A DNA stretch of 6,323 bases from Thermoleophilia bacterium (GCA_020438525.1 JAGQUL010000148.1:1-6323); one strand, 5' to 3'; positions 1 through 5,358 are shown, numbered from the stretch's first letter. The notes: generated by a model from the sequence alone, not told the origin. Numbers and translations are program-made.

Positions 1-219
1 CCCGCGCGCGTGGCGTGGCGCGTGCCGCGCGGTGCGCGTCGCGGCGAGCGCCCGCGCCTGGAGCGGGTCGAGGTGGTGCTCGACACGTGGTGCGTCGACG
101 ATGCGTGGTGGAGCGAACGCCCCGTGCGCCGGATCTACCACGAGCTGCAGCTGGAGGGCGGAACGCGGCTCGTGGTCAGCTGGGACATGGTCGAGCAGCG
201 CTGGCTCGTGCAGCGGTGA
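1..219 (+). CDS. C-terminal tail of ImuB / DUF6504-like protein (5' truncated by window)
   Basis: The frame is open from base 1 to the TGA at 217-219, so the start lies outside the window. About 72 residues remain. The tail carries a Trp/Arg-rich signature (DAWWSERPVRRIYHELQL, then SWDMVEQRWLVQR). This matches the short domain at the end of ImuB-type Y-family polymerase-like proteins, or the separate DUF6504 protein beside them, in actinobacterial mutagenic repair cassettes (typical pattern W-x-x-x-RP-x-RR-x-Y ... D-x-x-x-x-x-W). ImuB is a catalytically inactive Y-family homologue that brings the DnaE2 polymerase to the sliding clamp during SOS translesion synthesis. The presence of dnaE2 at the other end of the window supports the call. 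No catalytic or clamp-binding part is visible here, so ImuB and a free-standing DUF6504 protein cannot be told apart. GTG codons near base 10 are internal and are unlikely to be the true start. Confidence 0.6.
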   Translation, partial: PARVAWRVPRGARRGERPRLERVEVVLDTWCVDDAWWSERPVRRIYHELQLEGGTRLVVSWDMVEQRWLVQR

Positions 220-340
220 GCGGGCAGCTGGTCTCGGTGCGTGGGGGATGCGTGGCGCGTGGCTCCGGATCGGTGAGGTGCGTGTGCGCGGTAACCGTCG
301 GGACGTGTCTGCGCGGGCGGGCGCGGGTACGGCCCGGTCG

Positions 341-1552
341 ATGGCCGAACCTGCTGCATCGAACATGGGTGACGACGACCAGCTGACGAGCGACGATCCG
401 GTCGTGGTGCTGCTGGTGGGAACGTCGCACCTCGCACAGTCGGTGGCGCAGCTGCTCGCGGGATACGACGTGGAGCTCGTTCGACCCGGCAGCGTCGGCA
501 GCGGCGACCGGATCGACGTGGCGATGTTCTGCGACGACGACGACGTCGGCAACATCGCCGCTGCCCTGGAGCTGCGCGAGTACGCCCCGAGCGTCCGGAT
601 CGTGCTCCGTTCCTTCAACTCGCGCGTGCGCGAGCGCCTGCCCGAGCTGCTCGGCGACTGTCGCGTGCTCAGCGCCTCGCGCACTGCTGCACCCGAGCTC
701 TGCAATCTCGCAGTGGGCGAGGGTGGACCCGAATCCGGCCCGGCCAGGCGCTCGTGGATCGTGCGCGGCCTCGACCGAATGCGCGGCAGCCACGCATCGG
801 CCGTGGCGCGCCAGCTGCTGCGCCGACCGCTCTTTCGCTGGATGGTCGGGATCATGCTGGCGCTGATCGTGCTGCAGGCCTGGATCGCGCACGAGGCGTT
901 CGGCTACGACGCGCTTCGCTCGATCCACGCAGGCGTTGCCGCGATCGTCACGCTCGGGTTCGCCGACGAAGGGTTGATCGGTCCGACGCTTGCCGACGAG
1001 CCCGCGTGGGTGCAGGTCGGATCGGTCTTCTCGATGCTCATCGATGTGGTGCTGATCACGGTGCTGCTCGGCCTCGTCGCCGACGCGCTCGTCTCCGAGC
1101 GCTTTGCCCGGGTGTTCGGCGGCTCCGCGCGCCGGATGCGCGGGCACGTCGTGGTGGCGGGGCTCGGCACCGTCGGTTACCGGGTCGTGCGCGAGCTCAC
1201 CCGCCGCGGCTACCGCGTCGCCGCGATCGAGGCCGACGAGGACGGCGCATTCGTCAACGGCGCCCGTGGAGTCGGCGCGCACGTCACCATCGCCGACGTG
1301 CGCCAGGAAGAGGAGTTCGCAGCGCTTGCCGTGGACCGTGCCGTGGCGTTCCTCGCGCTGACCGACGACGACGCCGCCAACCTCGAGGCCGCATTCACGA
1401 GCATGGCGATCGCCCCAGAGGTGCCGGTGGTCGTCCGATGCTTCGATTCCGCGCTCGCCGAACGCCTCGAGGCGATCGACGGGATCGCCGCCTCGCGCTC
1501 GGTGGGCCGGCTCGCCGCCCCGCACTTCGTCGCCGCAGCCCTCGAGTCCTGA
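341..1552 (+). CDS. RCK-pore-RCK ion-channel-like protein (two TrkA-N domains around a two-helix pore)
   Basis: The 403-residue product is predicted to be a membrane ion channel or transporter gated by cytoplasmic nucleotide-binding RCK domains. An N-terminal TrkA-N-like half (about residues 21-130) begins VVVLLVGTSHLA, a degenerate glycine motif, with an acidic DDDD stretch at 65-68. A first transmembrane helix follows (about 167-187). A pore-loop-like segment carries TLGFAD at 204-209, where potassium channels usually have TVGYGD. A second helix spans about 224-250. A full C-terminal RCK domain starts at 266 with an intact GLGTVG (274-279), acidic E297 for the ribose, and TDDD at 341-344. 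The two RCK halves resemble each other, with parallel 'DDD..N..AA' and 'VVxRxF(D/N)S' stretches, suggesting an internal duplication. Neither start (341 or 365) has a clear Shine-Dalgarno; 341 is chosen because it adds only a few residues before the first strand. A K+ substrate is inferred and not certain, given the altered filter. Confidence 0.82.
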   Translation: MAEPAASNMGDDDQLTSDDPVVVLLVGTSHLAQSVAQLLAGYDVELVRPGSVGSGDRIDVAMFCDDDDVGNIAAALELREYAPSVRIVLRSFNSRVRERLPELLGDCRVLSASRTAAPELCNLAVGEGGPESGPARRSWIVRGLDRMRGSHASAVARQLLRRPLFRWMVGIMLALIVLQAWIAHEAFGYDALRSIHAGVAAIVTLGFADEGLIGPTLADEPAWVQVGSVFSMLIDVVLITVLLGLVADALVSERFARVFGGSARRMRGHVVVAGLGTVGYRVVRELTRRGYRVAAIEADEDGAFVNGARGVGAHVTIADVRQEEEFAALAVDRAVAFLALTDDDAANLEAAFTSMAIAPEVPVVVRCFDSALAERLEAIDGIAASRSVGRLAAPHFVAAALES

Positions 1553-1653
1553 CACGCACCGCGCCAGCCGCCCCTGCTTGGCCCGCCTCGTCGGCCAGTC
1601 CCCGCGCGGGCCCGCCGCCGCCTCAGCCCCCGCCCCCGGCCCCCTCGCCGACC

Positions 1654-1704
1654 GGGACTGGTTCGATTGACTGTCGCTGGGCGACAGTTTCCCGAACCAG
1701 TTCC
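1654..1704. terminator. Nested inverted repeat; possible terminator or operator
   Basis: The outer arms are ACTGGTTCG (1657-1665) and CGAACCAGT (1693-1701), perfectly complementary. They extend to 12 pairs (1654-1665 with 1693-1704) if one G-U pair is allowed. The inner arms are CTGTCGC (1671-1677) and GCGACAG (1681-1687) around a TGG loop, gaining A1670-T1688. Between the two stems is a small internal loop. It lies about 100 bases after the stop of the RCK gene. The inner stem is followed by TTTCCC, which weakly fits an intrinsic terminator, but there is no real U-tract. A DNA operator is the other possibility. Confidence 0.5.
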
Positions 1705-1795
1705 GCTGGGTGCGGGAATCTCGGCCGCGGTGACGCGGCGTGCGGGGGCAGCAGGCCGTGGGATGGTGGGGGAGGCGTGCCTGTCTTTACAAAAT

Positions 1796-1805
1796 CTTCA
1801 TAACG
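1796..1805 (+). promoter_or_regulatory. Promoter-like motif CTTCATAACG upstream of the 181-aa gene
   Basis: This is an AT-rich island in otherwise very GC-rich DNA (CTTTACAAAATCTTCATAAC, 1785-1804). CATAAC at 1799-1804 could serve as a -10 element. No good -35 hexamer is visible 16-18 bases upstream. The identical 10-mer recurs at 4130-4139 at nearly the same distance from the next start codon (75 versus 76 intervening bases), which is the main reason to think it functions. Confidence 0.4.
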
Positions 1806-1831
1806 GCACGGGGTCGCGGTGCAATGTGGTT

Positions 1832-1865
1832 GTCGACAGGGCGCGCAGGGAGCGCGCCGATCGAC
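1832..1865 (+). promoter_or_regulatory. Leader hairpin immediately before the RBS of the 181-aa gene
   Basis: A GTCGA/TCGAC stem (1832-1836 with 1861-1865) encloses a perfect seven-pair GGCGCGC/GCGCGCC stem (1840-1846 with 1852-1858) with an AGGGA loop (1847-1851). The two stems are separated by a 3x2 internal loop. The structure ends one base before the AAGGA ribosome binding site (1867-1871). It would form in the RNA leader and could affect ribosome access or message stability; that role is inferred. Confidence 0.45.
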
Positions 1866-1880
1866 CAAGGACGAGCGACC

Positions 1881-2426
1881 ATGACGAGCCTGCATCCCGC
1901 ACTCCGCACCAGCTTCGACGCGACCAGCGTTGCGCCGCGCACCGCATTCGCGGAGTTCTCGCGCTCGCTGACCGAGATCGCGATGGTCGAGCACGCGCCG
2001 ATCGAGCACGCGCCGATCGACGCACCCTCGAGCGACGAAGCGATGGACGAGGGCGAGCATGCGCGCCTCGTGGTGGCGCTCGACGCCGTGGCCGACCATC
2101 TGCAGGACGCCAACGACCAGCTCGGCCACCGTGCAAGCGGCCTGTCGATGGCAGCTGCCGCACGCTGCCTTGCAGATGCCTTGCCGGCGCTCACCCGGGC
2201 TACCGCACGTGGTGGCGCCGACACCGATCCGATCCCGGTGCCGGTCCGTGCGGCTCGAACCCAGCTGCGCGACGCCGACCTCGCGCTCGGCGAACTCTCG
2301 CGAACGATGCTCGGAATCGTCCCGCCGAACCCGAGCGAGCAGGCCGCACTCGACCTCCAGCTGTGCCGCTGGGTCGACGCGGCGCGACTGCTCGCGACCT
2401 GGATCGACGAGGTCATGGCACGGTGA
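1881..2426 (+). CDS. Hypothetical protein, 181 aa, helical, cytoplasmic
   Basis: I do not recognise this family. The ATG at 1881 is chosen because AAGGA (1867-1871) sits nine bases upstream; the open frame runs further 5' but that part is non-coding leader. The product has no signal peptide and no membrane segment. Residues from about 60 onward look mostly alpha-helical, with Ala/Leu-rich heptad-like stretches (for example ARLVVALDAVADHLQDAN and LQLCRWVDAARLLATWID), suggesting a small helical bundle or a binding partner of another protein. Around residues 36-46 an IEHAP unit is repeated, reflecting a 15-base tandem duplication. It lies 71 bases upstream of the sigma factor gene on the same strand, so co-transcription is possible. 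It shares a promoter-proximal motif with the calcium-repeat gene at 4216. Composition matches its neighbours. Confidence 0.7.
   Translation: MTSLHPALRTSFDATSVAPRTAFAEFSRSLTEIAMVEHAPIEHAPIDAPSSDEAMDEGEHARLVVALDAVADHLQDANDQLGHRASGLSMAAAARCLADALPALTRATARGGADTDPIPVPVRAARTQLRDADLALGELSRTMLGIVPPNPSEQAALDLQLCRWVDAARLLATWIDEVMAR
1987..2020 (+). repeat. 15-bp tandem repeat inside the 181-aa gene
   Basis: TCGAGCACGCGCCGA occurs twice in direct succession (1987-2001 and 2002-2016), followed by a partial third copy TCGA. It is in frame and gives the repeated peptide IEHAP. The identical copies suggest recent slippage duplication. Confidence 0.85.
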
Positions 2427-2497
2427 GCCTCGGCGCGGCTCAAGCACTCGGCTCGAGGCTCCGATACGTCCGGGGTCGAACGATCGACGCCCCTGCG

Positions 2498-3127
2498 ATG
2501 AGCCACGCCCGCTCACACTCACGCCTTCGCCGCATGCTGCGCCGCCGTCCCGGCGGCGCGCAGCGCGTGCACGAGGACGACCTCGGCGACGTGTACGAGC
2601 TCGTCGAGGCGGCGCGCGCCGGCGATCGCAGCGCGCTCGGCGAGCTGTTCGACGCGTTCCATGCGCGCATCTATCGGTTCGCCCGCGTTCGCTGCGCAAC
2701 GGTCGAAGATGCGGAGGACGTGGTGGCGGAGACGTTCGTCGCCGCGTGGAAGAGCATCGAGCGCTTCGAGTGGACCGGCGCACCGTTCGCGGCATGGCTG
2801 TTCGCGATCGCGCGATCACAGGTCGCCGGCCACCACCGCCACGCCGCATCGCGCCCGCAGGCAGAGTCCGGCGGAGACGAGCGAGTGGTCGAGCTCGAGT
2901 CCGGTGTCGACGAGTCGGCGGGCGTGGAGCAGCGAATGCTCGTAGACGCATACCTGGCCGAGCTGCCCGAGCGGCAGCGCACGATCGTCACGATGCGCTT
3001 CTACGGGGGGCTCGACGCCGGCGAGATCGGTGCAGCGCTCGGAATGAGCGCCGCAGCGGTACGCCAGCAGCAGCTCAAGGCGCTGGAGAAGATGGCGATG
3101 AAGATGCGACGGGAGCAGGTGGCATGA
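2498..3127 (+). CDS. ECF-type (sigma-70 family) RNA polymerase sigma factor
   Basis: The 209-residue product is an alternative sigma factor that would direct RNA polymerase to a dedicated promoter set. Region 2 spans about residues 44-115: ALGELFDAFHARIYRFA, then the core-binding/-10 segment DAEDVVAETFVAAWKSI (71-87) and APFAAWLFAIARS (95-107). Region 4 spans about 150-203, with LPERQRTIVTMRFYGGLDAGEI and the helix-turn-helix ALGMSAAAVRQQQLKALEKM that reads the -35 element. There is no region 1.1 or region 3, and the length is normal for the ECF group. The ATG at 2498 has no clear ribosome binding site; 2534 is an alternative that would drop a basic extension outside the conserved domain. The last codons overlap the next gene as ATGA, so the two are probably translationally coupled. 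Its partner downstream is the natural candidate anti-sigma factor. The ECF subgroup cannot be assigned from sequence inspection alone. Confidence 0.93.
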   Translation: MSHARSHSRLRRMLRRRPGGAQRVHEDDLGDVYELVEAARAGDRSALGELFDAFHARIYRFARVRCATVEDAEDVVAETFVAAWKSIERFEWTGAPFAAWLFAIARSQVAGHHRHAASRPQAESGGDERVVELESGVDESAGVEQRMLVDAYLAELPERQRTIVTMRFYGGLDAGEIGAALGMSAAAVRQQQLKALEKMAMKMRREQVA

Positions 3128-4059
3128 GCAGGCGCCACGACATCGCAGGCATTTCGAACGCGCTCGACGACATGGTCGACGAGCTGCAGCATGGACCGGC
3201 GGGCCACGCCGACACCGTGGCACACCTGCACGCCGTGCCGGACGAGCTCGCCGACGCCGCACAGCTGCTGCAGGCCGACGCCGACGGCACCGGCCACGTG
3301 CCACGAGACGTGGCATCGCTGCGCCGACGCGTGCTCGACGACGCGGCGGCCTACGATCGCCGCCATCGCCGCAAGCGGCTGCCACGCCGCGCGCGAGCAT
3401 TCGGCCGCGTCGGCATGGCGCGGCGGGTGCTCGTTCCCACGATCTGTGCGATGTGCGCGTTCGGCGGAGCGACGGCCCTGGCACACACCGATACCGGCGC
3501 CGGGCAGGCGGTGCGGACCGCTGCACGCACGCTGAACATCCCGGCACCCGCAGATCCGCATCCGGCGCGTCCGCCGCGACCGACGCGCGACGACCGAACG
3601 GGCCACAACGCCGGCCAGCACACCGGCTCGACCGCCGGCGCCGCGACCGACGGTAACGACGGCACCGGAAGCGACCACATCGAACCGAGTGCGCCGGTCG
3701 GGCAGCAGCCGGGCGTTGACGGGCAGCAGCCAGGCATCGACGGTCAGCAGCCGCGACCGGGTATCAAGCCGAAGCCACCGCTCGACGCCGACGGAAACCC
3801 TATCGACCAGCCCCGTCCGGGCGACTGCATCGGTGACTGCCCGCGACCGCCGGCCGATGGTCAGCAGCCAAAGCCGCCGATGCAGGACGGCCAGCAGCCG
3901 CCGCGCCAGCCCGAGCCGTCGCGCCCACAGGGCCAGCAGCCGCGGCCGCCCCAGCGCCCGAAGCCACCCCCCTCCGATGGTCAGCAGCAGCCGCCGCAGC
4001 CGCAGGGTCCCGCCCCGGCCCCGCAGCTGCAGGATCCCGCACCCACACCCGCTGGGTGA
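3124..4059 (+). CDS. Single-pass membrane protein with Gln/Pro-rich outer domain; candidate anti-sigma regulator
   Basis: The 311-residue product starts at the ATG at 3124, overlapping the sigma factor stop (ATGA). A coupled start is the reason for ignoring the much longer upstream open frame. Residues 1-85 form an acidic, helical cytoplasmic domain. A strongly basic stretch (RRHRRKRLPRRARA) follows, then one membrane helix at about 102-120, giving an N-inside orientation. Just outside is AVRTAARTLNIPAP, resembling the 'A-x-V-x-x-A-x-x-x-x-I-x-VP' segment I recall in membrane proteins next to actinobacterial ECF sigma genes. The rest is a low-complexity outer domain with seven GQQ units (five GQQP preceded by D or Q) and a Cys pair at 235 and 239. 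No zinc anti-sigma HxxxCxxC motif is present. Inferred role: it holds the sigma factor at the membrane and senses an envelope signal. A positive regulator or a structural wall protein remains possible. Confidence 0.75.
   Translation: MSRRHDIAGISNALDDMVDELQHGPAGHADTVAHLHAVPDELADAAQLLQADADGTGHVPRDVASLRRRVLDDAAAYDRRHRRKRLPRRARAFGRVGMARRVLVPTICAMCAFGGATALAHTDTGAGQAVRTAARTLNIPAPADPHPARPPRPTRDDRTGHNAGQHTGSTAGAATDGNDGTGSDHIEPSAPVGQQPGVDGQQPGIDGQQPRPGIKPKPPLDADGNPIDQPRPGDCIGDCPRPPADGQQPKPPMQDGQQPPRQPEPSRPQGQQPRPPQRPKPPPSDGQQQPPQPQGPAPAPQLQDPAPTPAG
3700..3993 (+). repeat. GQQP-coding repeats (21-bp units, then scattered copies)
   Basis: Three adjacent 21-base units start at 3700, 3721 and 3742 with GGGCAGCAGCC or GGTCAGCAGCC. 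Four further CAGCAGC-containing copies follow at irregular spacing up to about 3990. All are in frame and encode GQQP or GQQQ. The units have diverged, so this is an older protein repeat and not a CRISPR or satellite array. Confidence 0.8.
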
Positions 4060-4122
4060 TTCGGTCGTCCACTCATCCGCGCTCGACCGACCAGGCGTTC
4101 ACACATTGCTGACAAACGCCTG
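4046..4122 (+). terminator. Three consecutive inverted repeats after the sigma/regulator unit
   Basis: CACCC-GCT-GGGTG (4046-4058) includes the first two bases of the stop codon. TCGGTCG (4061-4067) pairs with CGACCGA (4084-4090) across 16 bases. CAGGCGTT (4092-4099) pairs with AACGCCTG (4115-4122) across 15 bases. None is followed by a T-run. They may end the upstream transcript, and the third overlaps the putative promoter of the next gene, so it could equally be an operator. Confidence 0.4.
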
Positions 4123-4139
4123 AGGAACCCTTCATAACG
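4109..4139 (+). promoter_or_regulatory. Promoter candidate for the calcium-repeat protein gene
   Basis: CTGACA (4109-4114) and CATAAC (4133-4138) are separated by 18 bases, an acceptable sigma-70-like arrangement. The 10-mer CTTCATAACG (4130-4139) is identical to the one at 1796-1805. An overlapping ECF-like reading is GGAACC (4124-4129), 15 bases, then CGT (4145-4147). Which one is used cannot be decided by eye. Confidence 0.45.
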
Positions 4140-4161
4140 CGAGACGTGCTCGCCGCGATGT

Positions 4162-4207
4162 CCCCCTCGTAACCACAACGCGCCGCGACGAGGCGGCAAC
4201 GAAGGGG
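4162..4207 (+). promoter_or_regulatory. Leader stem that could mask the ribosome binding site of the calcium-repeat gene
   Basis: CCCCCTCGT (4162-4170) can pair with ACGAAGGGG (4199-4207) at eight of nine positions, covering the AAGGGG ribosome binding site (4202-4207) of the ATG at 4216. A second short stem, CGCC (4181-4184) with GGCG (4192-4195), lies inside the loop. Masking of translation is inferred; no ligand-binding core known to me is recognisable. Confidence 0.4.
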
Positions 4208-4215
4208 AGACCACC

Positions 4216-5058
4216 ATGAAGCGAGTTCGACGCAGCGACGTGATCCGCACGATCTTCTCGGTCGCATCGATCGCAGCGCTGACCGCCCTTGCGCCGGCGC
4301 ATGCCGACGCCCGGTCGGCTGCCGCCGATCGCAACCACGACCGGATCCCGGATCGCTGGGAGATCCGGCACCACCTGTCGCTCAAGCACAAGCAGACGTT
4401 CGCCAACCAGGACCGCGACGAGCTGTTCAACCTGTTCGAGCTGCGCGCCGGCACCGATCCGCGCAAGGCCGATACCGACGGAGACGGGATCCTCGACGGT
4501 CAGGAGGATCCGGACGGAGACGGTCTCACCAACATGCAGGAGCAGTACCTGCACACCAACCCGCGAAGGGCCGACTCCGATCGCAACGGGACGAAGGACG
4601 GCGACGAGGACAAGGACTCCGACGGCGCAGCGAACGCCGACGAGTTCGCGGACGAGACCGACCCCATGAGCGCCTGCACCGGTGACGCACGCCTCGGCTT
4701 CGAGCTGCGCACGGAGCACAAGCTGCGTATCCACTTCCGCTCGGTGCGCCGCTGGTACGACGACGCCACCTGGTTCGACGGCAAGGTCGACGACGACTGC
4801 GGCAGCTCCGACGACGAGTGCACCGACGAGCCGATCGACCTGCTGTTCGACGGCTCCGGCGACGAAGCCGCGGCCGACGATGGCGCGGGCACGGACGGCT
4901 CGGCCGGTGGTGAGGACTGCCCGATCGACGACGGCGGCGACGAGGGCGACGACATGGGCGGTGACGGCATGGACCCGGAGACCGATGGTGGGTCCGAGGG
5001 TGGCATGGGTGGCGGCGGTCGCCCCGCGCCGAGCCCTGACGGCGGCACCTTCAGCTGA
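4216..5058 (+). CDS. Secreted protein with thrombospondin type 3-like calcium-binding repeats
   Basis: The 280-residue product starts at an ATG seven bases after a strong AAGGGGA. Residues 1-30 or 1-32 are a Sec-type signal peptide: a basic KRVRR start, a hydrophobic core IFSVASIAALTALA, and cleavage after AHA or ADA. From about 38 to 150 come repeated Asp-rich loops: DRNHDRIPDRWE, NQDRDELFNLFE, DTDGDGILDGQE, DPDGDGLTNMQE, DSDRNGTKDGDE and DKDSDGAANADE. These are typical of thrombospondin type 3 repeats, in which the aspartates bind Ca2+. A short mixed domain (157-200, with RVHF-like strands and Trp/Tyr) and scattered cysteines follow, then an acidic, Gly-rich tail with no membrane anchor or sortase motif. 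The N-terminal mature part (DRNHDRIPDRWE..HHLSLK) resembles a hypothetical family I recall from Thermoleophilia. Likely a calcium-stiffened exported or surface protein. It may be an output of the adjacent sigma system, which is inference. Confidence 0.85.
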   Translation: MKRVRRSDVIRTIFSVASIAALTALAPAHADARSAAADRNHDRIPDRWEIRHHLSLKHKQTFANQDRDELFNLFELRAGTDPRKADTDGDGILDGQEDPDGDGLTNMQEQYLHTNPRRADSDRNGTKDGDEDKDSDGAANADEFADETDPMSACTGDARLGFELRTEHKLRIHFRSVRRWYDDATWFDGKVDDDCGSSDDECTDEPIDLLFDGSGDEAAADDGAGTDGSAGGEDCPIDDGGDEGDDMGGDGMDPETDGGSEGGMGGGGRPAPSPDGGTFS

Positions 5059-5087
5059 CACGACGTTCAACGACGACGACCCCAAGC

Positions 5088-5130
5088 GCGAGGCCCGGGC
5101 GGCGACCCCTCCACGCCGACCGGGCCTCGC
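5088..5130 (+). terminator. GC-rich hairpin after the calcium-repeat gene
   Basis: GCGAGGCCCG (5088-5097) is perfectly complementary to CGGGCCTCGC (5121-5130), 30 bases after the stop codon. An extra GGCG/CGCC pair (5098-5101 with 5114-5117) lies inside. There is no U-tract, as is common for actinobacterial terminators. Confidence 0.55.
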
Positions 5131-5142
5131 AGCGATTCGCGG

Positions 5143-5358
5143 ACAATCGACTTCTACCGGGAGCTCGGCGACCAGCGCGTCGAGATCGCGATGCTCCGCA
5201 CCACCGACGGTCATGGGTGCCTCGAGCTCTCGCGGTTCATCGAGCCGGCCGTCGTCGACGACCACCGCACGGCGCCGGTCAACGCGCTCGGCCGCCTGCG
5301 CGTGATGTTCCGCGTCGATGACCTCGACGACATCGGGCTCGCGCAGGCGCTACGCTGA
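5143..5358 (+). pseudogene. Remnant of a VOC / glyoxalase-fold gene
   Basis: Read in frame from 5143 to the TGA at 5356-5358 the sequence gives TIDFYRELG, then DQRVEIAMLRTTDGHG, LELSRFIEP, NALGRLRVMFRVDDLDD and a stop. These are consecutive signature pieces of the vicinal oxygen chelate (glyoxalase/bleomycin resistance) fold. The N-terminal strand before FYRELG is missing, and about 30-40 residues normally lying between FYRELG and DQRVEIAM have been deleted. The final third after VDDLDD, including the last strand with the metal-site glutamate, is also absent. The first in-frame ATG is at 5191, with no ribosome binding site. A functional enzyme is unlikely. The frame is the same as that of the upstream calcium-repeat gene and contains no stop from 5059 to 5355, so it is separated from that gene only by the TGA at 5056-5058. 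Confidence 0.72.

Larger units (their letters stand above)
1553..1880. other. Non-coding stretch between the RCK protein and the 181-aa gene
   Basis: These 328 bases have no convincing gene: frames open here are low-complexity Pro/Ala/Arg readings. In order it contains a C-rich stretch with three runs of five C (1627-1644), a nested inverted repeat (1654-1704), a GC-rich segment without clear signals (1705-1780), a short AT-rich island with a promoter-like motif (1785-1805), and a leader hairpin (1832-1865) just before the ribosome binding site of the next gene. Confidence 0.75.

Noticed and set aside
32..340. Upstream extension of the RCK protein frame
   Set aside because: It overlaps the ImuB-like tail in another frame and gives Ser/Arg/Gly-rich sequence before the first conserved strand.
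176..1555. 459-residue open frame on the minus strand
   Set aside because: It lies opposite the RCK protein; its product is rich in Arg/His/Asp/Glu without domains or hydrophobic core, a usual antisense shadow in GC-rich DNA.
2475..2490. Possible second LexA-like site (TCGAACGATCGA) before the sigma factor
   Set aside because: Only one half-site matches; the second half lacks GTTC and the spacing is wrong.
1623..2951. 442-residue open frame on the minus strand
   Set aside because: Arg/Ala/Pro low-complexity product covering the 181-aa gene and part of the sigma factor; both of these are better supported.
2059..3123. N-terminal extension of the membrane protein frame
   Set aside because: The frame is open upstream, but it overlaps the sigma factor and encodes Arg/Ser-rich low-complexity sequence. 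The ATGA overlap at 3124 is a better start.
3700..3993. Possible CRISPR-like array
   Set aside because: Units are diverged, in frame, mostly without unique spacers, and encode a Gln/Pro-rich protein domain.
4132..5265. 377-residue Val-rich open frame on the minus strand
   Set aside because: The Val/Gly/Ala-rich reading is produced by the reversed GAC codons of the Asp-rich calcium repeats; no recognisable domain or start signal.
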